A stretch of 64,000 bases of DNA. It comes from Poriferisulfidus sp963668445 (GTDB taxonomy: Bacteria; Pseudomonadota; Gammaproteobacteria; Poriferisulfidales; Poriferisulfidaceae). Positions 29,127 through 39,900 of this stretch are shown piece by piece (position 1 is the stretch's first letter; every line of letters starts with the position of its first letter). Below the pieces are notes generated by a model that was not told the DNA's origin, did no database searches, and was given only the letters and a program-made list of their open reading frames with translations. The position numbers and the translations under genes are program-made. The stretch is from NCBI GenBank assembly GCA_963668445.1, contig OY764335.1, positions 868,001 through 932,000 of the forward strand. Reading direction: 5' to 3'.

Positions 29127-32100
29127 CTATATGGCGGATTTGCGCGTCCGTCCGCTCAGTTGCAGCAGGCTGGGCAGCAGAATCAGCGTAAAAGCAGTAC
29201 TAACCGTCATGCCGCCGATGATTACACTGGCGAAGCCCTGATAGATCTCGGAGCCCGCCCCGGACAGCAGCAGTAGGGGCAGCATTCCGAAAATGCCGGT
29301 CAGGGTGCTCATCAGGATGGGTCTCAGGCGCACATGCACGGCATTCTGCACGGCCTCGCGCCTCGCTTTGCCATCGCGTTCGGCGGCGCGCGTCTGATGC
29401 ACCAGAAGGATGGCGTTATTGACCACCAGGCCCAACAGGACGATGAAGCCGAGCATGGTGAGCAAATCCGCAGGCAGGCCCATCAGGCGCAGCATGAGCG
29501 CACCGCCGACGGTGGCGAGAGGCAGCACCAGAAGCACCCATATGCCGTCGATGAAGGATCGGAACAGGGCGCTCACCAGAAGATAGAGGATGATGACGGC
29601 CAGAACGAAACTGCCGGCGAAGTTCCGAACCGCTGTGGCCAAGTCGTTGGCGGAGCCGCTGAGACGGATTTCGCCGTCTTCGGGAAGTTCTTGTTCCATC
29701 GTCGGCACGATGTCCTGCTCTATTTTGTCGACGACTTCTTCCAGAGCCATGCCGGACGGCGGCCGCAGCTCCAGCGTGATTGTGCGCCGCCGGTCCAGGC
29801 GGCGGATAAGGTTCGGGCCGGCCGTGCGTTGGATGGCGACTAGCTCGCTGACTGGCACCACGCCGCCGTCCGAGGTGTACAGCGGGATGGCTGCCAGTTC
29901 TTCAGGGGTCGCCCATGGTTCCGTTCTGGCTACCACATCGACTTTCCTGTCGCCGTCGAAGTATTCGTTGACGAACAGGCCCTGGCCTAGGAATCGGGCA
30001 ATCTTCGACATCGCGGCCCGAGTCCAGCCGACTTCGGCCAGACGCTCTTCCTTGGGTTCCATGCGCAGTTCGGGTTCGGCCAGTTGCAACCCGGGTCGCG
30101 GTCGGGCACGAGTGCCGTGGAAGACTTCGGGAATCTTGGCGAAGCCGACCCGTGCCGCTTCCAGAAGGCCGTCGATGTCGCTGCCTTGGATGTTGATGTC
30201 GACTTTCGTGCGGGCGCCGACGCGGCTGAACAAGGAAGCCTTCTGCACGATCGCGAAACTGTCGGGGAAGCCCGCGACAGCGTCGTTCACGACGCCGACG
30301 AGTCGATTGATTTCCTGCCGGTCAGGGTTTTCGGCGCGGGCTCCGAGGTAGATGGAGCCGGCGACGGCCACGAAAAAGTAGCCTTTGATCTGCGGCGATT
30401 TCTCGCCGTCCAAGTACGGCTGCAGCCGGGCGACGATCACGTCGCCCATTTCCTTTTCGATATGGTCGATGTTGACGCCGGGGGGAGGAATCACAATGCC
30501 GATGACCAGATTGCGGTTGCCTTCAGGCATGTAGTCGGTCTTCGGGAACGCCAGATACGTGCCGGCTGCCGCTGTCATGATCAATCCTGCAATCCACGCT
30601 CTGCGCAAGGCCGCCGAGCCGGTCAAGGCCATGATGCCTGCCGTGGCGCGGGTCCACAGAGGGTCGTGCCGGTCGGATAGTTTGGCATGGCCCAGGAATT
30701 GGTGCGCCGCAACGGGCACGACGATGCTGGCGACCAGCATCGAGGTGGCGATGGCGGCCGAGATGACGATGGCCAGATCGGCGAACAGCTGGCCGCTTTG
30801 ATCCTGCATGAAGATGATCGGCAAGAAGATGGCCACGGTCGTCACCGTCGAGGCGAACAAGGCCGGCCATACTTGGCGCAGGCCCTCGATTGCCGCGTTC
30901 TGGGGAGGCAGGCGGCGCTCCCGCATGCGTACGATGCTGTCCAAGGCGATGATGGCGGCATCCATCACCATGCCGACGGCGAAGGCCATGCCTGCCAAAG
31001 AGACGATGTTGATGGTGCGGTTCGTCAGGTTCATGACGACCAGCGTCACGAACAGGCACAGGGGCACGGTCAAGGCGACGATGAGCGTCGGCGGCCATCT
31101 TCTGAGGAACCACCACAGGACTGCTACCGCGAGCAGTATGCCCAGCATCAGGCTGTTGCGCAGCAGCCGGATGGCGCGGTCGATGTAGACGGTTTCGTCG
31201 TAGACCTGCCGGATGGTGAGGTTGGCGCGCTTGAGAGGGCCGCGCTCGATTTCGGCCACGGCGGCACGGATGTCGCGCATGGTGTCCAGCACGTTGACGC
31301 CCGTCTGGCGGTAGGCATTGACCGCGATCGAGTGTCCGCGCTCGGTGACGACGAAGTTGCTGCGGTCGGCCATCCGCGTTTCGATGCGAGCGACATCCCC
31401 CAGCGTGACGGGTTCCCCGTCGCGCCATGCCAGAATCAGCGCCCTGAGCTGTCGGTCGTCCAGCGCTCCGGCATAGCGCAGCGTGTAGCGGCGCTTCCCG
31501 ACATCCGTCGTGCCGCCGGAAACGTTCTCGTTGCCGGCGACTAGCATGAACGCTTCGGTCAGGTCGATGCCTAGGCCTGCCGCCTTGTACGGGTCGACCG
31601 TAATCCGGATTTCGCGCTCGTTGCCGCCGTAGACTTCGGAGAGCGCGACGCCGGGCACGCGTTCCAGACGCGCCTGTACGGTTTCTTCGATGAAGCGTTG
31701 ATAGGTTCCGATCGGCCTCGCATTGCCATCGCCCGGGCGGATGATGAACCAGGCGATGGCGCGTCCGCGCCCGCCTTCGGTGCTGAGGACCGGCTCATCC
31801 GCATCTTCAGGATAGCCGGGGACGCGGTTCAGGCGGTTGATGACCTCGATGAGGGCGCGGTCCAGATCGTAGCCCATCTGGAAGGTGGCGGTGATCTTGC
31901 CGGAGCCCAGCTTGGCTTCGGAGAGAAGCTCCTCCATGCCGGGCAGGCTGCGCAATTGCTTTTCCTGAGGCTCGATGATTTCGGCTTCGACCTCCTCCGG
32001 AGCGGCTGCGCGCCATTGGGTCGTCACGGATATTTCGGGCTGCTCCACTTCGGGAACCAACTGGACGGGCAGATGGGCTAGCGTCACCGACCCGAACAGG

Positions 32101-32165
32101 ATGACGAGCAGGCATCCGGACAGCGGCGCCGTGGGGTTGCCAAGGGCAAGCCTGATCAGGCCCAT
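29127..32165 (-). CDS. RND efflux transporter permease
   Basis: A 1012-residue resistance-nodulation-division pump of the AcrB/MexB general architecture: N-terminal helix, two large periplasmic loops and two helix bundles. In helix 4 the usual VDDAI is MDAAI, so the second of the paired aspartates (Asp408 in AcrB) is Ala; in helix 10 GLVVNNAILLVHQTR has Asn where AcrB has Lys940. This changes the classical proton relay but resembles other RND subfamilies that read NNAI there. The adaptor lies just upstream; no outer-membrane factor is in the window. Substrate unknown. Confidence 0.93.
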   Translation of the reverse strand: MGLIRLALGNPTAPLSGCLLVILFGSVTLAHLPVQLVPEVEQPEISVTTQWRAAAPEEVEAEIIEPQEKQLRSLPGMEELLSEAKLGSGKITATFQMGYDLDRALIEVINRLNRVPGYPEDADEPVLSTEGGRGRAIAWFIIRPGDGNARPIGTYQRFIEETVQARLERVPGVALSEVYGGNEREIRITVDPYKAAGLGIDLTEAFMLVAGNENVSGGTTDVGKRRYTLRYAGALDDRQLRALILAWRDGEPVTLGDVARIETRMADRSNFVVTERGHSIAVNAYRQTGVNVLDTMRDIRAAVAEIERGPLKRANLTIRQVYDETVYIDRAIRLLRNSLMLGILLAVAVLWWFLRRWPPTLIVALTVPLCLFVTLVVMNLTNRTINIVSLAGMAFAVGMVMDAAIIALDSIVRMRERRLPPQNAAIEGLRQVWPALFASTVTTVAIFLPIIFMQDQSGQLFADLAIVISAAIATSMLVASIVVPVAAHQFLGHAKLSDRHDPLWTRATAGIMALTGSAALRRAWIAGLIMTAAAGTYLAFPKTDYMPEGNRNLVIGIVIPPPGVNIDHIEKEMGDVIVARLQPYLDGEKSPQIKGYFFVAVAGSIYLGARAENPDRQEINRLVGVVNDAVAGFPDSFAIVQKASLFSRVGARTKVDINIQGSDIDGLLEAARVGFAKIPEVFHGTRARPRPGLQLAEPELRMEPKEERLAEVGWTRAAMSKIARFLGQGLFVNEYFDGDRKVDVVARTEPWATPEELAAIPLYTSDGGVVPVSELVAIQRTAGPNLIRRLDRRRTITLELRPPSGMALEEVVDKIEQDIVPTMEQELPEDGEIRLSGSANDLATAVRNFAGSFVLAVIILYLLVSALFRSFIDGIWVLLVLPLATVGGALMLRLMGLPADLLTMLGFIVLLGLVVNNAILLVHQTRAAERDGKARREAVQNAVHVRLRPILMSTLTGIFGMLPLLLLSGAGSEIYQGFASVIIGGMTVSTAFTLILLPSLLQLSGRTRKSAI

Positions 32166-32171
32166 GGTTGC

Positions 32172-33221
32172 CTACTGCGGCTTGATCGTGACCGTCACAC
32201 CGGGGCGCAAGTTTTCGCCGCCGCGGGTGACGACCCGGTCCCGGTCCTGAATGCCGCCGACCACCTCGATCAGGTCGCCTTCGGCAATCCCGGTTCGCAC
32301 CGGAACTTTTTCCGCGACGGACGCGGTGTTGATGCGGTAGACATAGACGCCTTCGCGTCGCAGGACCAAGGCATCGCGGGGCACTAGCACGGCCTCGTGC
32401 GGCGGTGCTGTCGGGATGGCGACGCGCAGCAGATTGCCGGCGCTCAGGGCAGGGTCTTCGGTGGAAATGCGCAGTTCGTACAGCCGGGAGACATCGCCGC
32501 CGACCGGCACGATCGTTCGCACCGTGCCGATGCCTTCGGCTTTGCCGTGAGTGTAGGCGAGCGGCGTGCCTACGGCGACGAGTTTCAGGGAGTCGGCCGG
32601 AATGTGCGTCTCGAGTTCCAGATCGTCCGTGCTGACCAGCCGTACGATGGCATCGCCATGGTCGGCCCATTCGCCCGCCTGCAGCAGCCGTTCCGAGACG
32701 ATGCCGTTGAAGGGCGCCAGCACGCGGGTGCGCCGCAGGCGCTCTTCAGCTTGCGATAGGCGCGCTTGGGCCGAAAGGATGTTGTTGTGCGCGACCGAGC
32801 GGTCGGTATGTTCCTGGTCGACCCGGCTGCGTGCGACCGTGTTGTCCGCCAGAAGCCTTTCCAGGCGCTCTGCTTGACGGGTATGGAAGTCGTGTCGGGC
32901 TTGTTCGCGTTGGATGATGGACTGCTCTTCGATCACCTGTTGCCGGATGATGGCATCGTCCAGTTTCGCGACGCCTTCGCCCTTGCGAATGCGGTCGCCC
33001 ACGTCCGCGACCCACGTCAGGCGTCCGGCGAACTCCCCGCTCAGTTTCGCATCGTTCCGGCTGATGACCGTGGCGGGATAAAACGCCTTTGGGGATACGA
33101 GCCGCTTGACCGCGTGTTCGGCGACCACGAACGTGGCATAGGGCGTTTGCTTCCCTTCGGCCTGCGCCGCGAACGCAAGCAAGGCCAAGGATAGGAGGAC
33201 AGGGGCGGCAGTGGATTTCAT
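32172..33221 (-). CDS. RND efflux periplasmic adaptor (membrane fusion protein)
   Basis: A 349-residue adaptor that should link the RND permease to an outer-membrane channel. A signal peptide (about residues 1-22, ending FAAQA) precedes a lipoyl-like domain split by an alpha-helical coiled-coil hairpin (about residues 85-160), then beta-barrel and membrane-proximal domains (APFNGIVSERLL; VLVPRDALVLRREGVYVYRI). It lacks a lipobox cysteine. The stop is six bases upstream of the permease start, so the two form an operon. It is divergent from recJ across 212 bases. Confidence 0.92.
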   Translation of the reverse strand: MKSTAAPVLLSLALLAFAAQAEGKQTPYATFVVAEHAVKRLVSPKAFYPATVISRNDAKLSGEFAGRLTWVADVGDRIRKGEGVAKLDDAIIRQQVIEEQSIIQREQARHDFHTRQAERLERLLADNTVARSRVDQEHTDRSVAHNNILSAQARLSQAEERLRRTRVLAPFNGIVSERLLQAGEWADHGDAIVRLVSTDDLELETHIPADSLKLVAVGTPLAYTHGKAEGIGTVRTIVPVGGDVSRLYELRISTEDPALSAGNLLRVAIPTAPPHEAVLVPRDALVLRREGVYVYRINTASVAEKVPVRTGIAEGDLIEVVGGIQDRDRVVTRGGENLRPGVTVTIKPQ

Positions 33222-33433
33222 GCGGCGTTTTGCTTCACCCGCCGCTCAAAAGCTCCGGGCTGGTACCGATTGCGGCGGCATTCGGCATGGCAGAGGGCAA
33301 GGCATGGGGGGATGGCCGGGTGCATAGCGATCGCCAAGGGCGGCGGCAGACCCTCGCATTTTAGTAGAATTGGGGCATGCACGATGTCCGAAGATTCTGA
33401 CCGCGCCCCGCAAGTTCGCGTGGTAGCCTGCCG

Positions 33434-35191
33434 TTGAGCGCTTCGACCCAGCTCCAGATTGTGCGCCGGCAGGCCGCGCCGGAGGCTTTGGCGGCCCTTG
33501 ACGCAGCACCCTCCTTGTCGCCGCTTGAGCGGCGCGTATTCGCGCATCGCGGCGTGACGGATCTTGGCGAGCTGGACCTGTCGCTGAACGCTCTGCTTCC
33601 GGTCGATGCGTTTCCGGCCTGCACGGAAGCCGCAGGCTTGCTGGAGTCCGTCATGCGGGAGGACGGAAAGATCCTGCTGATCGGGGATCACGACGCCGAC
33701 GGTGCGACCGGCGTGGCGGTCGCCATGCGCAGCCTGCAGGCCATGGGCTATCCGCACGTGGCGTTTCTGGTGTCGAACCGCTTCGCGCATTCCGGGCGCG
33801 GCATCTGCCTGGAATTGATGGACGACATCCTACGGCAGGAGCCGGTGCTCATCGTCACCATTGACCATGGCATCGCCAACCGGGAAGCGATCGCCCAGGC
33901 GCAGGAGCGCGGCATCCGCGTTTTGGTAACCGACCACCATGAACTGCCGCTCGATGGCGCACCACCAGCGAGCTGCATCGTGCATCCGGACTATCCTGCC
34001 GGCAGTTTTGACAGCAAGCCGGCCGGCGTCGGCGTCATTTTCTACGTCATGCTGGCATTGCGGCGGCGGCTGATCGAAAGCGGCTGGTTCGCGCAGCGGG
34101 CGCTCGACCCGCCACGCATGGCTGCCATGCTGGATTTGGTGGCCGTCGGTACGATTGCCGACCTTGTGCCGCTGGACCGCAACAACAGGATTCTGGTGGA
34201 ACAAGGCTTGCAGTGCATCCGCAAGGGGCAGGGGGCGCCGGGCATCGTATCGCTGTTGCGTTGCGCCAAGCGCGACCCGCGCTGCGCCAGCAGTGCCGAT
34301 TTGGCATTCGCCGCTGCTCCGCGCATCAATGCTGCAGGGCGGATGGACGACATTTCGACCGGCATCCAGTGCCTTCTTGCAGAAGGCCGCGTGGCAGCCC
34401 ACGATCTGGCCGTGCAACTGGACCGGATCAATGCGCAACGGCGCCATCGGGGCGACGCCATGCAGAAGGAGGCGCTGCGCGAAGTGGACCGGCTGGAACT
34501 GGAGGCGACAGGCTTGCTGACGCTATGCCTGTACCGCCCCGAATGGCACGAAGGCCTGTCCGGCATTATCGCGGCGCGCCTGAAGGAGCAGCACGGCCTG
34601 CCTGCCATCGTGCTCGCGAACAGCCGGGAGCCCGGCATTTTGAAAGGTTCCGGGCGGTCCGTGCCGAATCTGAACCTGCGCAATGTGCTCGATCAGGTGC
34701 AGCAGGCGGATGGCGCCCTGATGCAAGGCCGCTATGGCGGCCACCCCATGGCGGTCGGGCTGCACCTGGAAGAAGCCGGGCTGGAGCGTTTCCGAACGCT
34801 GCTTGAAGCGACGGTGTCGCAGGCATTGGGCGGTGTGCGGCCGGGCCGCGTACTTGAGACGGATGGGGAGCTGGAGGCCGCCGAGTTCACCTGCGCGAAT
34901 GCCGAATTCGCATCCACCGGGCATCCTTGGGGCAAGGATTTCGACCCGCCGCTGTTCGAAGGCGAGTTCGAAGTCCAGGAGCACAGCGTCTTCAAGGGCG
35001 CCCATGTCCGCTTCCATCTGAACCCCGTCGACCACCCGGAATGCCATCTCAAGGCGATGGCGTTTTCGCACGACCGCTTCGATTGGGAGCCCCGACAGGA
35101 GCGCTTGCGGCTGGTGTTTGAATTGCAGGTGGACGAGTTCCATGGCCATCGCGCCTGCATGCTGAACATTCGGCACATGGAACCGCTTTGA
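33434..35191 (+). CDS. recJ: Single-stranded-DNA-specific exonuclease RecJ
   Basis: RecJ degrades single-stranded DNA 5' to 3' in recombination and mismatch repair. The 585 residues contain the DHH phosphoesterase motifs: GDHDADGATG (usually DYDADG), TIDHG, and VTDHHELP, then the DHHA1 segment with GSGRSVPNLNLRNVL and a C-terminal OB domain. No ATG is suitable; TTG at 33434 gives MSASTQLQIVRR and is the most likely start. It is followed after 3 bases by nadD. Confidence 0.93.
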   Translation: MSASTQLQIVRRQAAPEALAALDAAPSLSPLERRVFAHRGVTDLGELDLSLNALLPVDAFPACTEAAGLLESVMREDGKILLIGDHDADGATGVAVAMRSLQAMGYPHVAFLVSNRFAHSGRGICLELMDDILRQEPVLIVTIDHGIANREAIAQAQERGIRVLVTDHHELPLDGAPPASCIVHPDYPAGSFDSKPAGVGVIFYVMLALRRRLIESGWFAQRALDPPRMAAMLDLVAVGTIADLVPLDRNNRILVEQGLQCIRKGQGAPGIVSLLRCAKRDPRCASSADLAFAAAPRINAAGRMDDISTGIQCLLAEGRVAAHDLAVQLDRINAQRRHRGDAMQKEALREVDRLELEATGLLTLCLYRPEWHEGLSGIIAARLKEQHGLPAIVLANSREPGILKGSGRSVPNLNLRNVLDQVQQADGALMQGRYGGHPMAVGLHLEEAGLERFRTLLEATVSQALGGVRPGRVLETDGELEAAEFTCANAEFASTGHPWGKDFDPPLFEGEFEVQEHSVFKGAHVRFHLNPVDHPECHLKAMAFSHDRFDWEPRQERLRLVFELQVDEFHGHRACMLNIRHMEPL

Positions 35192-35194
35192 GCC

Positions 35195-35812
35195 ATGCGC
35201 GGCATCGTCGGCGGGATGTTCGACCCCATTCATTTCGGCCACTACAAGCCAGCGCTGGAACTGATGCCGGTGCTGGGACTGGCGGAAATCCTCCTGATTC
35301 CCTGCGGGCAGCCGCCGCATCGGCCGCCGCCGCAGGCTTCGGCCGAGCATCGCTGGAACATGCTGCGGCTGGTCGCCGACGGGCAGCGGCTGGTCGCCGA
35401 CGACCGGGAACTGAGGCGCGCCGGGCCTTCCTACATGCACGATACGCTGCGTTCGTTGCGCGACGAGGCGGATGTGCCACTGTGCCTGCTGCTGGGAGCC
35501 GATGCTCTGGAGGGCCTGCCGGCATGGCATTGCGCCGAAGAACTGCTTGAGTTGTGCCATATCGCCGCACTGGCACGGCCGGGCCGGGTGCTGGGGGGAA
35601 GCCTTCCGGAAGCATGGCGGACGCGCTGTACGCAAGACCCGGAGACCCTGCAGGCATCGCCATGTGGTAGCATTTATTTGCATCATGGCACGTTGCACGA
35701 TCTTTCGTCCAGCCGAATCCGCGCCCTCGTCCGTTCCGGAACGCCGCCGCGATACTGCCTGCCCGGCCCGGTGTGGGCCTACATCCAACGCTACCGCTTG
35801 TACGCCGACTGA
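35195..35812 (+). CDS. nadD: Nicotinate-nucleotide adenylyltransferase
   Basis: NadD makes deamido-NAD from nicotinate mononucleotide and ATP. The 205 residues begin with the nucleotidyltransferase motif GGMFDPIHFGH (residues 6-16) and contain the C-terminal SSSRIRALV segment (ISSTxIR in the family). Length is typical. nadD-rsfS is a common pair; here both precede maf. Confidence 0.94.
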   Translation: MRGIVGGMFDPIHFGHYKPALELMPVLGLAEILLIPCGQPPHRPPPQASAEHRWNMLRLVADGQRLVADDRELRRAGPSYMHDTLRSLRDEADVPLCLLLGADALEGLPAWHCAEELLELCHIAALARPGRVLGGSLPEAWRTRCTQDPETLQASPCGSIYLHHGTLHDLSSSRIRALVRSGTPPRYCLPGPVWAYIQRYRLYAD

Positions 35813-35817
35813 AGCGC

Positions 35818-36189
35818 ATGCCGCAGCGCACTGAGCCGCATCCGGACGCCGCCACGCTCAAGCAGCTGGTGGTGGAGGCTCTGGAAGATATGAAGGCGGA
35901 GGAATTGGCGGTGCTGGACGTCCGCGCCATGACATCCATTACGGATTACATGGTTGTGGCCAGCGGCCGTTCCGATCGGCATGTGCAGGGCATCGCCGAC
36001 CACGTGGTCGCAAAGGTGCGGGAGTGCTACGGGCCGTCAGTGGCCGAGGAGCGTAGCCGCGATTGGGTGCTGCTGGATGCCGGGGATGTCGTGGCGCACG
36101 TCATGCTGCCGGAGACCCGGCGCATGTACAGTTTGGAGAAGCTCTGGTCGGTCGCGCCGTGCGATACGCACGCCGGCGCGGCGCTATGA
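35818..36189 (+). CDS. rsfS: Ribosomal silencing factor RsfS
   Basis: RsfS binds L14 and blocks subunit joining when nutrients are low. The 123-residue frame starts MPQRTEPHPDAATL and has VLDVRAMTSITDYMVVASGRSDRH and DWVLLDAGDVVAHVM, the family signature. The start follows the nadD stop by 5 bases; the stop overlaps maf (ATGA). Confidence 0.95.
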   Translation: MPQRTEPHPDAATLKQLVVEALEDMKAEELAVLDVRAMTSITDYMVVASGRSDRHVQGIADHVVAKVRECYGPSVAEERSRDWVLLDAGDVVAHVMLPETRRMYSLEKLWSVAPCDTHAGAAL

Positions 36190-36758
36190 GCCGCCTGATT
36201 CTCGGTTCCGGGTCGCCGCGGCGAGCTGCCCTGCTGCGGCAGGCCGGCTTCGCGTTCGAACAGCGGCCGGTGCAGGTCGACGAATCGCCGCAGACGGGCG
36301 AAAGTGGTATCGTGCTGGTGGAACGCTTGGCACAGGCAAAAGCTGCAGCCTGTCTGGAAGCGCATCCGGAGGCTGTGGTGTTGGCGGCGGATACAGTGGC
36401 GTTGCGCCGGACGGGGCCGTGCGGCAAGCCTGCAAGCCGCGGCGAGTATGCGGCCATGATGCAGGAGTTCAGCGATGCGGCCCACACCATGCTCAGCGGC
36501 GTGTGCATCCGGTCCCGAAGCTGGCAGCGAATCTTCCATTGCGCCACGGAAGTACGGTTTAGCCTGCTGCCTCCCGAATGGGTCGAGACGTACTGGCAAA
36601 CCGGCGAGCCTCGGGATTGCGCGGGCGGCTACGCGATCCAAGGGGGTGCTGAAAGCTACGTTTGCGAGATTCGTGGCAGCTACACCAATGTTATGGGCCT
36701 GCCGATTTGCGAGACGCGCGCTGTGCTGGCGGAAGCCGGCATTCGGCCGATCCTGTGA
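36186..36758 (+). CDS. maf: Maf-family nucleotide pyrophosphatase
   Basis: Maf/YhdE proteins hydrolyse non-canonical or dTTP/UTP nucleotides to monophosphates. The 190 residues open MSRLILGSGSPRRAALLRQAG, with the PVQVDES, ERLAQAKA and LAADTVA blocks and the YAIQGGA end segment. In E. coli the order is maf-rng-yhdP; here rng is missing and yhdP follows after 200 bases. Confidence 0.92.
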   Translation: MSRLILGSGSPRRAALLRQAGFAFEQRPVQVDESPQTGESGIVLVERLAQAKAAACLEAHPEAVVLAADTVALRRTGPCGKPASRGEYAAMMQEFSDAAHTMLSGVCIRSRSWQRIFHCATEVRFSLLPPEWVETYWQTGEPRDCAGGYAIQGGAESYVCEIRGSYTNVMGLPICETRAVLAEAGIRPIL

Positions 36759-36868
36759 CCGGCGGCTCGGGTGGCGGGGCCGCTTCAGGCCGGACCTTGG
36801 CCGGGGCAAGGCCGCGATGTCGGCCGTTTGGCGATGGACGCGACCGGCGCAATGCCTCTTTCAAGCCG

Positions 36869-36874
36869 TACAAT
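36869..36874 (+). promoter_or_regulatory. Possible -10 element upstream of yhdP
   Basis: TACAAT occurs 84 bases before the yhdP start in the 200-base maf-yhdP gap. There is no good -35 hexamer at the right distance. The rest of the gap holds no frame resembling RNase G. Confidence 0.25.
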
Positions 36875-36958
36875 TGCGCATGCAATTGGCTGTGCCGGAC
36901 TCCAGAGCGATGTGGCGAACGCCGCTATGCGGGCACGGCATGAACGGGAGCCGTCACG

Positions 36959-39900
36959 TTGATCCATAAACTCGGAAACTTTCTCGCGTGGACGCTGGCG
37001 GCGGCGGCGCTGGCACTGGCGCTGATTTCGATAGTCGTGCGGGTGCTTCTGTTCACGCTGGATGACGCCCGCCCGTTCCTAGCGCAAAAAGTCGCCGAGA
37101 CGCTGAACGCCAAGATGTCGGTGGGCCGTGCCTCCAGCGAATGGCTTGGGACGTACCCCACTATCGTGCTGGAAGACGTCACGTTGCGGTTCCATGGGGC
37201 GCAGGCCGTGCATCGTTTCGAGCATATGTCGTTCAGCCTTGACATAGTCGGCAGCTTCTTGGAATTAGCCCCCGTGCCGGGCAATTTTCTGGTGCTGCAC
37301 GGCTCCGTGCATCTATGGCGCATGGCCGACGGGAGTTGGACGCTGGAGGGCATGCCGTTGGACGTACAGCAGTCCCGTTGGGCGTTTCCGTTCAACCAGG
37401 TGCGCGTCCGGGATGTCGATGTGACGCTTCAAGACCGGGCAACGGAAGAACGCCTGCATCTGGGTTCGGTGGATGTGGACATGACCCACAATTTTCGGGG
37501 TTTGGAAATCCAAGCCCGCGCCCGGAAAGGTTCGCAGCATGCGGGCAGCGCGGAATTGCACGCTCGCTTCGATGCCCAAGGCTCGGGCCGCGCCGTTTTG
37601 CATACCGCCAAGACGCAGGCAGGCAAGCTGCGCTTGTGGCTGCCGGAGTGGGTGCAGCAAAGCTTGGCTTGGCTTCCGGCCGACACCCAGGTTTGGCTGG
37701 ATGCGCAGTCGGCTTGGCATGCCGGTGCGCTGCAGTCCGTGGTCATGCACGTCGAATTGGCTCGCCCGGCTCACGCGGATTGGCGCCATATGTCGTCCAT
37801 GCTCGAATGGCGTGAGGACGGCGAGGGAGACCGCCTGAGGCTGGAGAATCTGCGGCTGGATCAGGACCTCGTCATGGCGCAGGGCCGCTTGGCGCGTTAC
37901 GGCGGCGGCATGCATTGGTCGCTCGCGGGACTCGATGTGATGGCAGCGCAGCGCTGGGCAGGGGCCGTGGGACTGGAAGCTTGGATGGAGCTGCTCCCGA
38001 TGCGGGTGGAGGCGGGCGAAGTGCTTTCGATGCAGGGGACCAGCCGCGAATCCGAAGGGCCGGACGGTTTGGCGTTGGACATGGAGTTCCGAGATGTGCA
38101 GGTCGCAAGCGAATCGGGGGAATTCGGTCTCGGCAAACTGCATGGCGAACTCGCCGTGGCCAAGCGGCGCATCCGCATGGAGCTGAAGTCCGAGGCGTTG
38201 ACGGTGGATTATGCGCCTTGGAATTTTTCGAGCATGTCATTGGGATCGGCCCGGATGCAGGCGGACGGTCGGTGGACCGATGCGATGTGCTGCATGCTCA
38301 ATCTGCGCGAATTCGAAATATCCGGCCCGGCGCTGCAGGTTCGAGGCTCGGGCGGCATACGTCCGGAGGATTCGGGACGAGTGCTGCTGAATGCGGAAAT
38401 TGTCGATGCGGACATGCACGCGGTGTCGCAATGGCTGCCGCCGGGCCTGCTTCTGGAAGCTGATGAGGAATGGGTGCGCACGGCCTTTAAGGCCGGGCGG
38501 CTGCATCAGGCCCGTTTGCGTTTGGATGCGCCCTTAGAAGGGGAGGACACTGCGGCATCGCCTTTCGAACTGACGCTGGACGGAAGCTTCGAAGGGTTGG
38601 AACTGGATTACGAGCCGCCGCTGTCGCGGCTGCGCGAGGCGAAAGGGCATGTGCACTTGGACAAGGCTTCGCTCCATGTCGTGCTGCAGGCAGGGAAAAT
38701 GCGGGAATCCGCGCTGTCGCACGGCGCGGTATGGATCGAGGATCTGGGTTTGATGGAGATGCAGGCAAGCGCTCTGGCGCATGGGCCGGCCGAAGATCCG
38801 CCGGCCTATCTGGAGGAAGTCGATGCGCTGGGCCCGGCGTTCCTCGAAACGGTCGAACTGGCGGGCGAGTCGGAGACGTATTTCCAAATGGAACTGCCGC
38901 TGGACGAGCGCATCCGGAAGCAGGAGCGCGTCACGGGTCGGCTGGCGTATGCCGGAAACGAACTTCGGATTCCGGCGAACGACCTGCTCTTGCAGGAGGT
39001 TTCCGGCGAATTGCACTTGGAGGACGAGGCGCTGCATGGAGCCCTGCAGGGCAAGCTTTCGCGACAGGGCGAGATGGGTGCGATCAAGGTCGAAACCGTC
39101 GAGGGCGAGATTCGGGTCGCGGCGACCATGCAAGCCTCGCCGAAGGCGTTCATGCCGCAAGCGGTGCGCCCGTCGTTCGCGTGGCTGACCGGCCAGTCCG
39201 ACTGGGCCATCGAAGTGCTGATTCCCGGCGTGTCGGAACGGTCCAAACGTCGGCATGTGGACATCGTCGCGCAGAGCGACTTTAAGGGAGTGGCGCTGGA
39301 CATGCCGGAGCCGCTGGGGAAGCGGAAGGAGGAGGCGCAGCCGGTCGAAGTCCAAGCGGCATTGGATATGGAACGGAAAGCGCGCGTGGTCGTCAACTAT
39401 GACAACCGGGTGCAAGCGGTTTTGGATGCGACGACGCGCCGGGTGACCGGCACGATCCAACTGGGTTCGCAGCGGCCTGTTGCCGCCCCGAAGGCGCTGG
39501 TGCTGACCGGGAGGCTGGAACAAGCCGATATTGGCGCATGGATGGACTGGATGGAGCGAGGTGCCGGAATGGGCGGGGCATTGCCGGAAATATCCGCTCT
39601 GGAAATCGGCGCCTTGAAGGGGTACGGCATCGACCTCGAAAATGCCAGGCTTTCGGTCCGACCGGAGCAGGAAGGATGGGGCGTCTTCATCGATGCAGGC
39701 GAGGTTCGCGGCAGCATGCATGTGCCGAAGGCATCCGGGCAGCCGGTGCGTGGCGCATTCGAGCAGATGCATTTCCGCATGCAGGACGCGGAGGACGACC
39801 CTGCGCCGAGCAGCGCACGGATGAAGCCGCAAGACGTCTCGCCGCTGGAATTGACGTTCGACCAGCTCCAGCTGGGGCAGTACGCGCTGCAGAACGTGGC

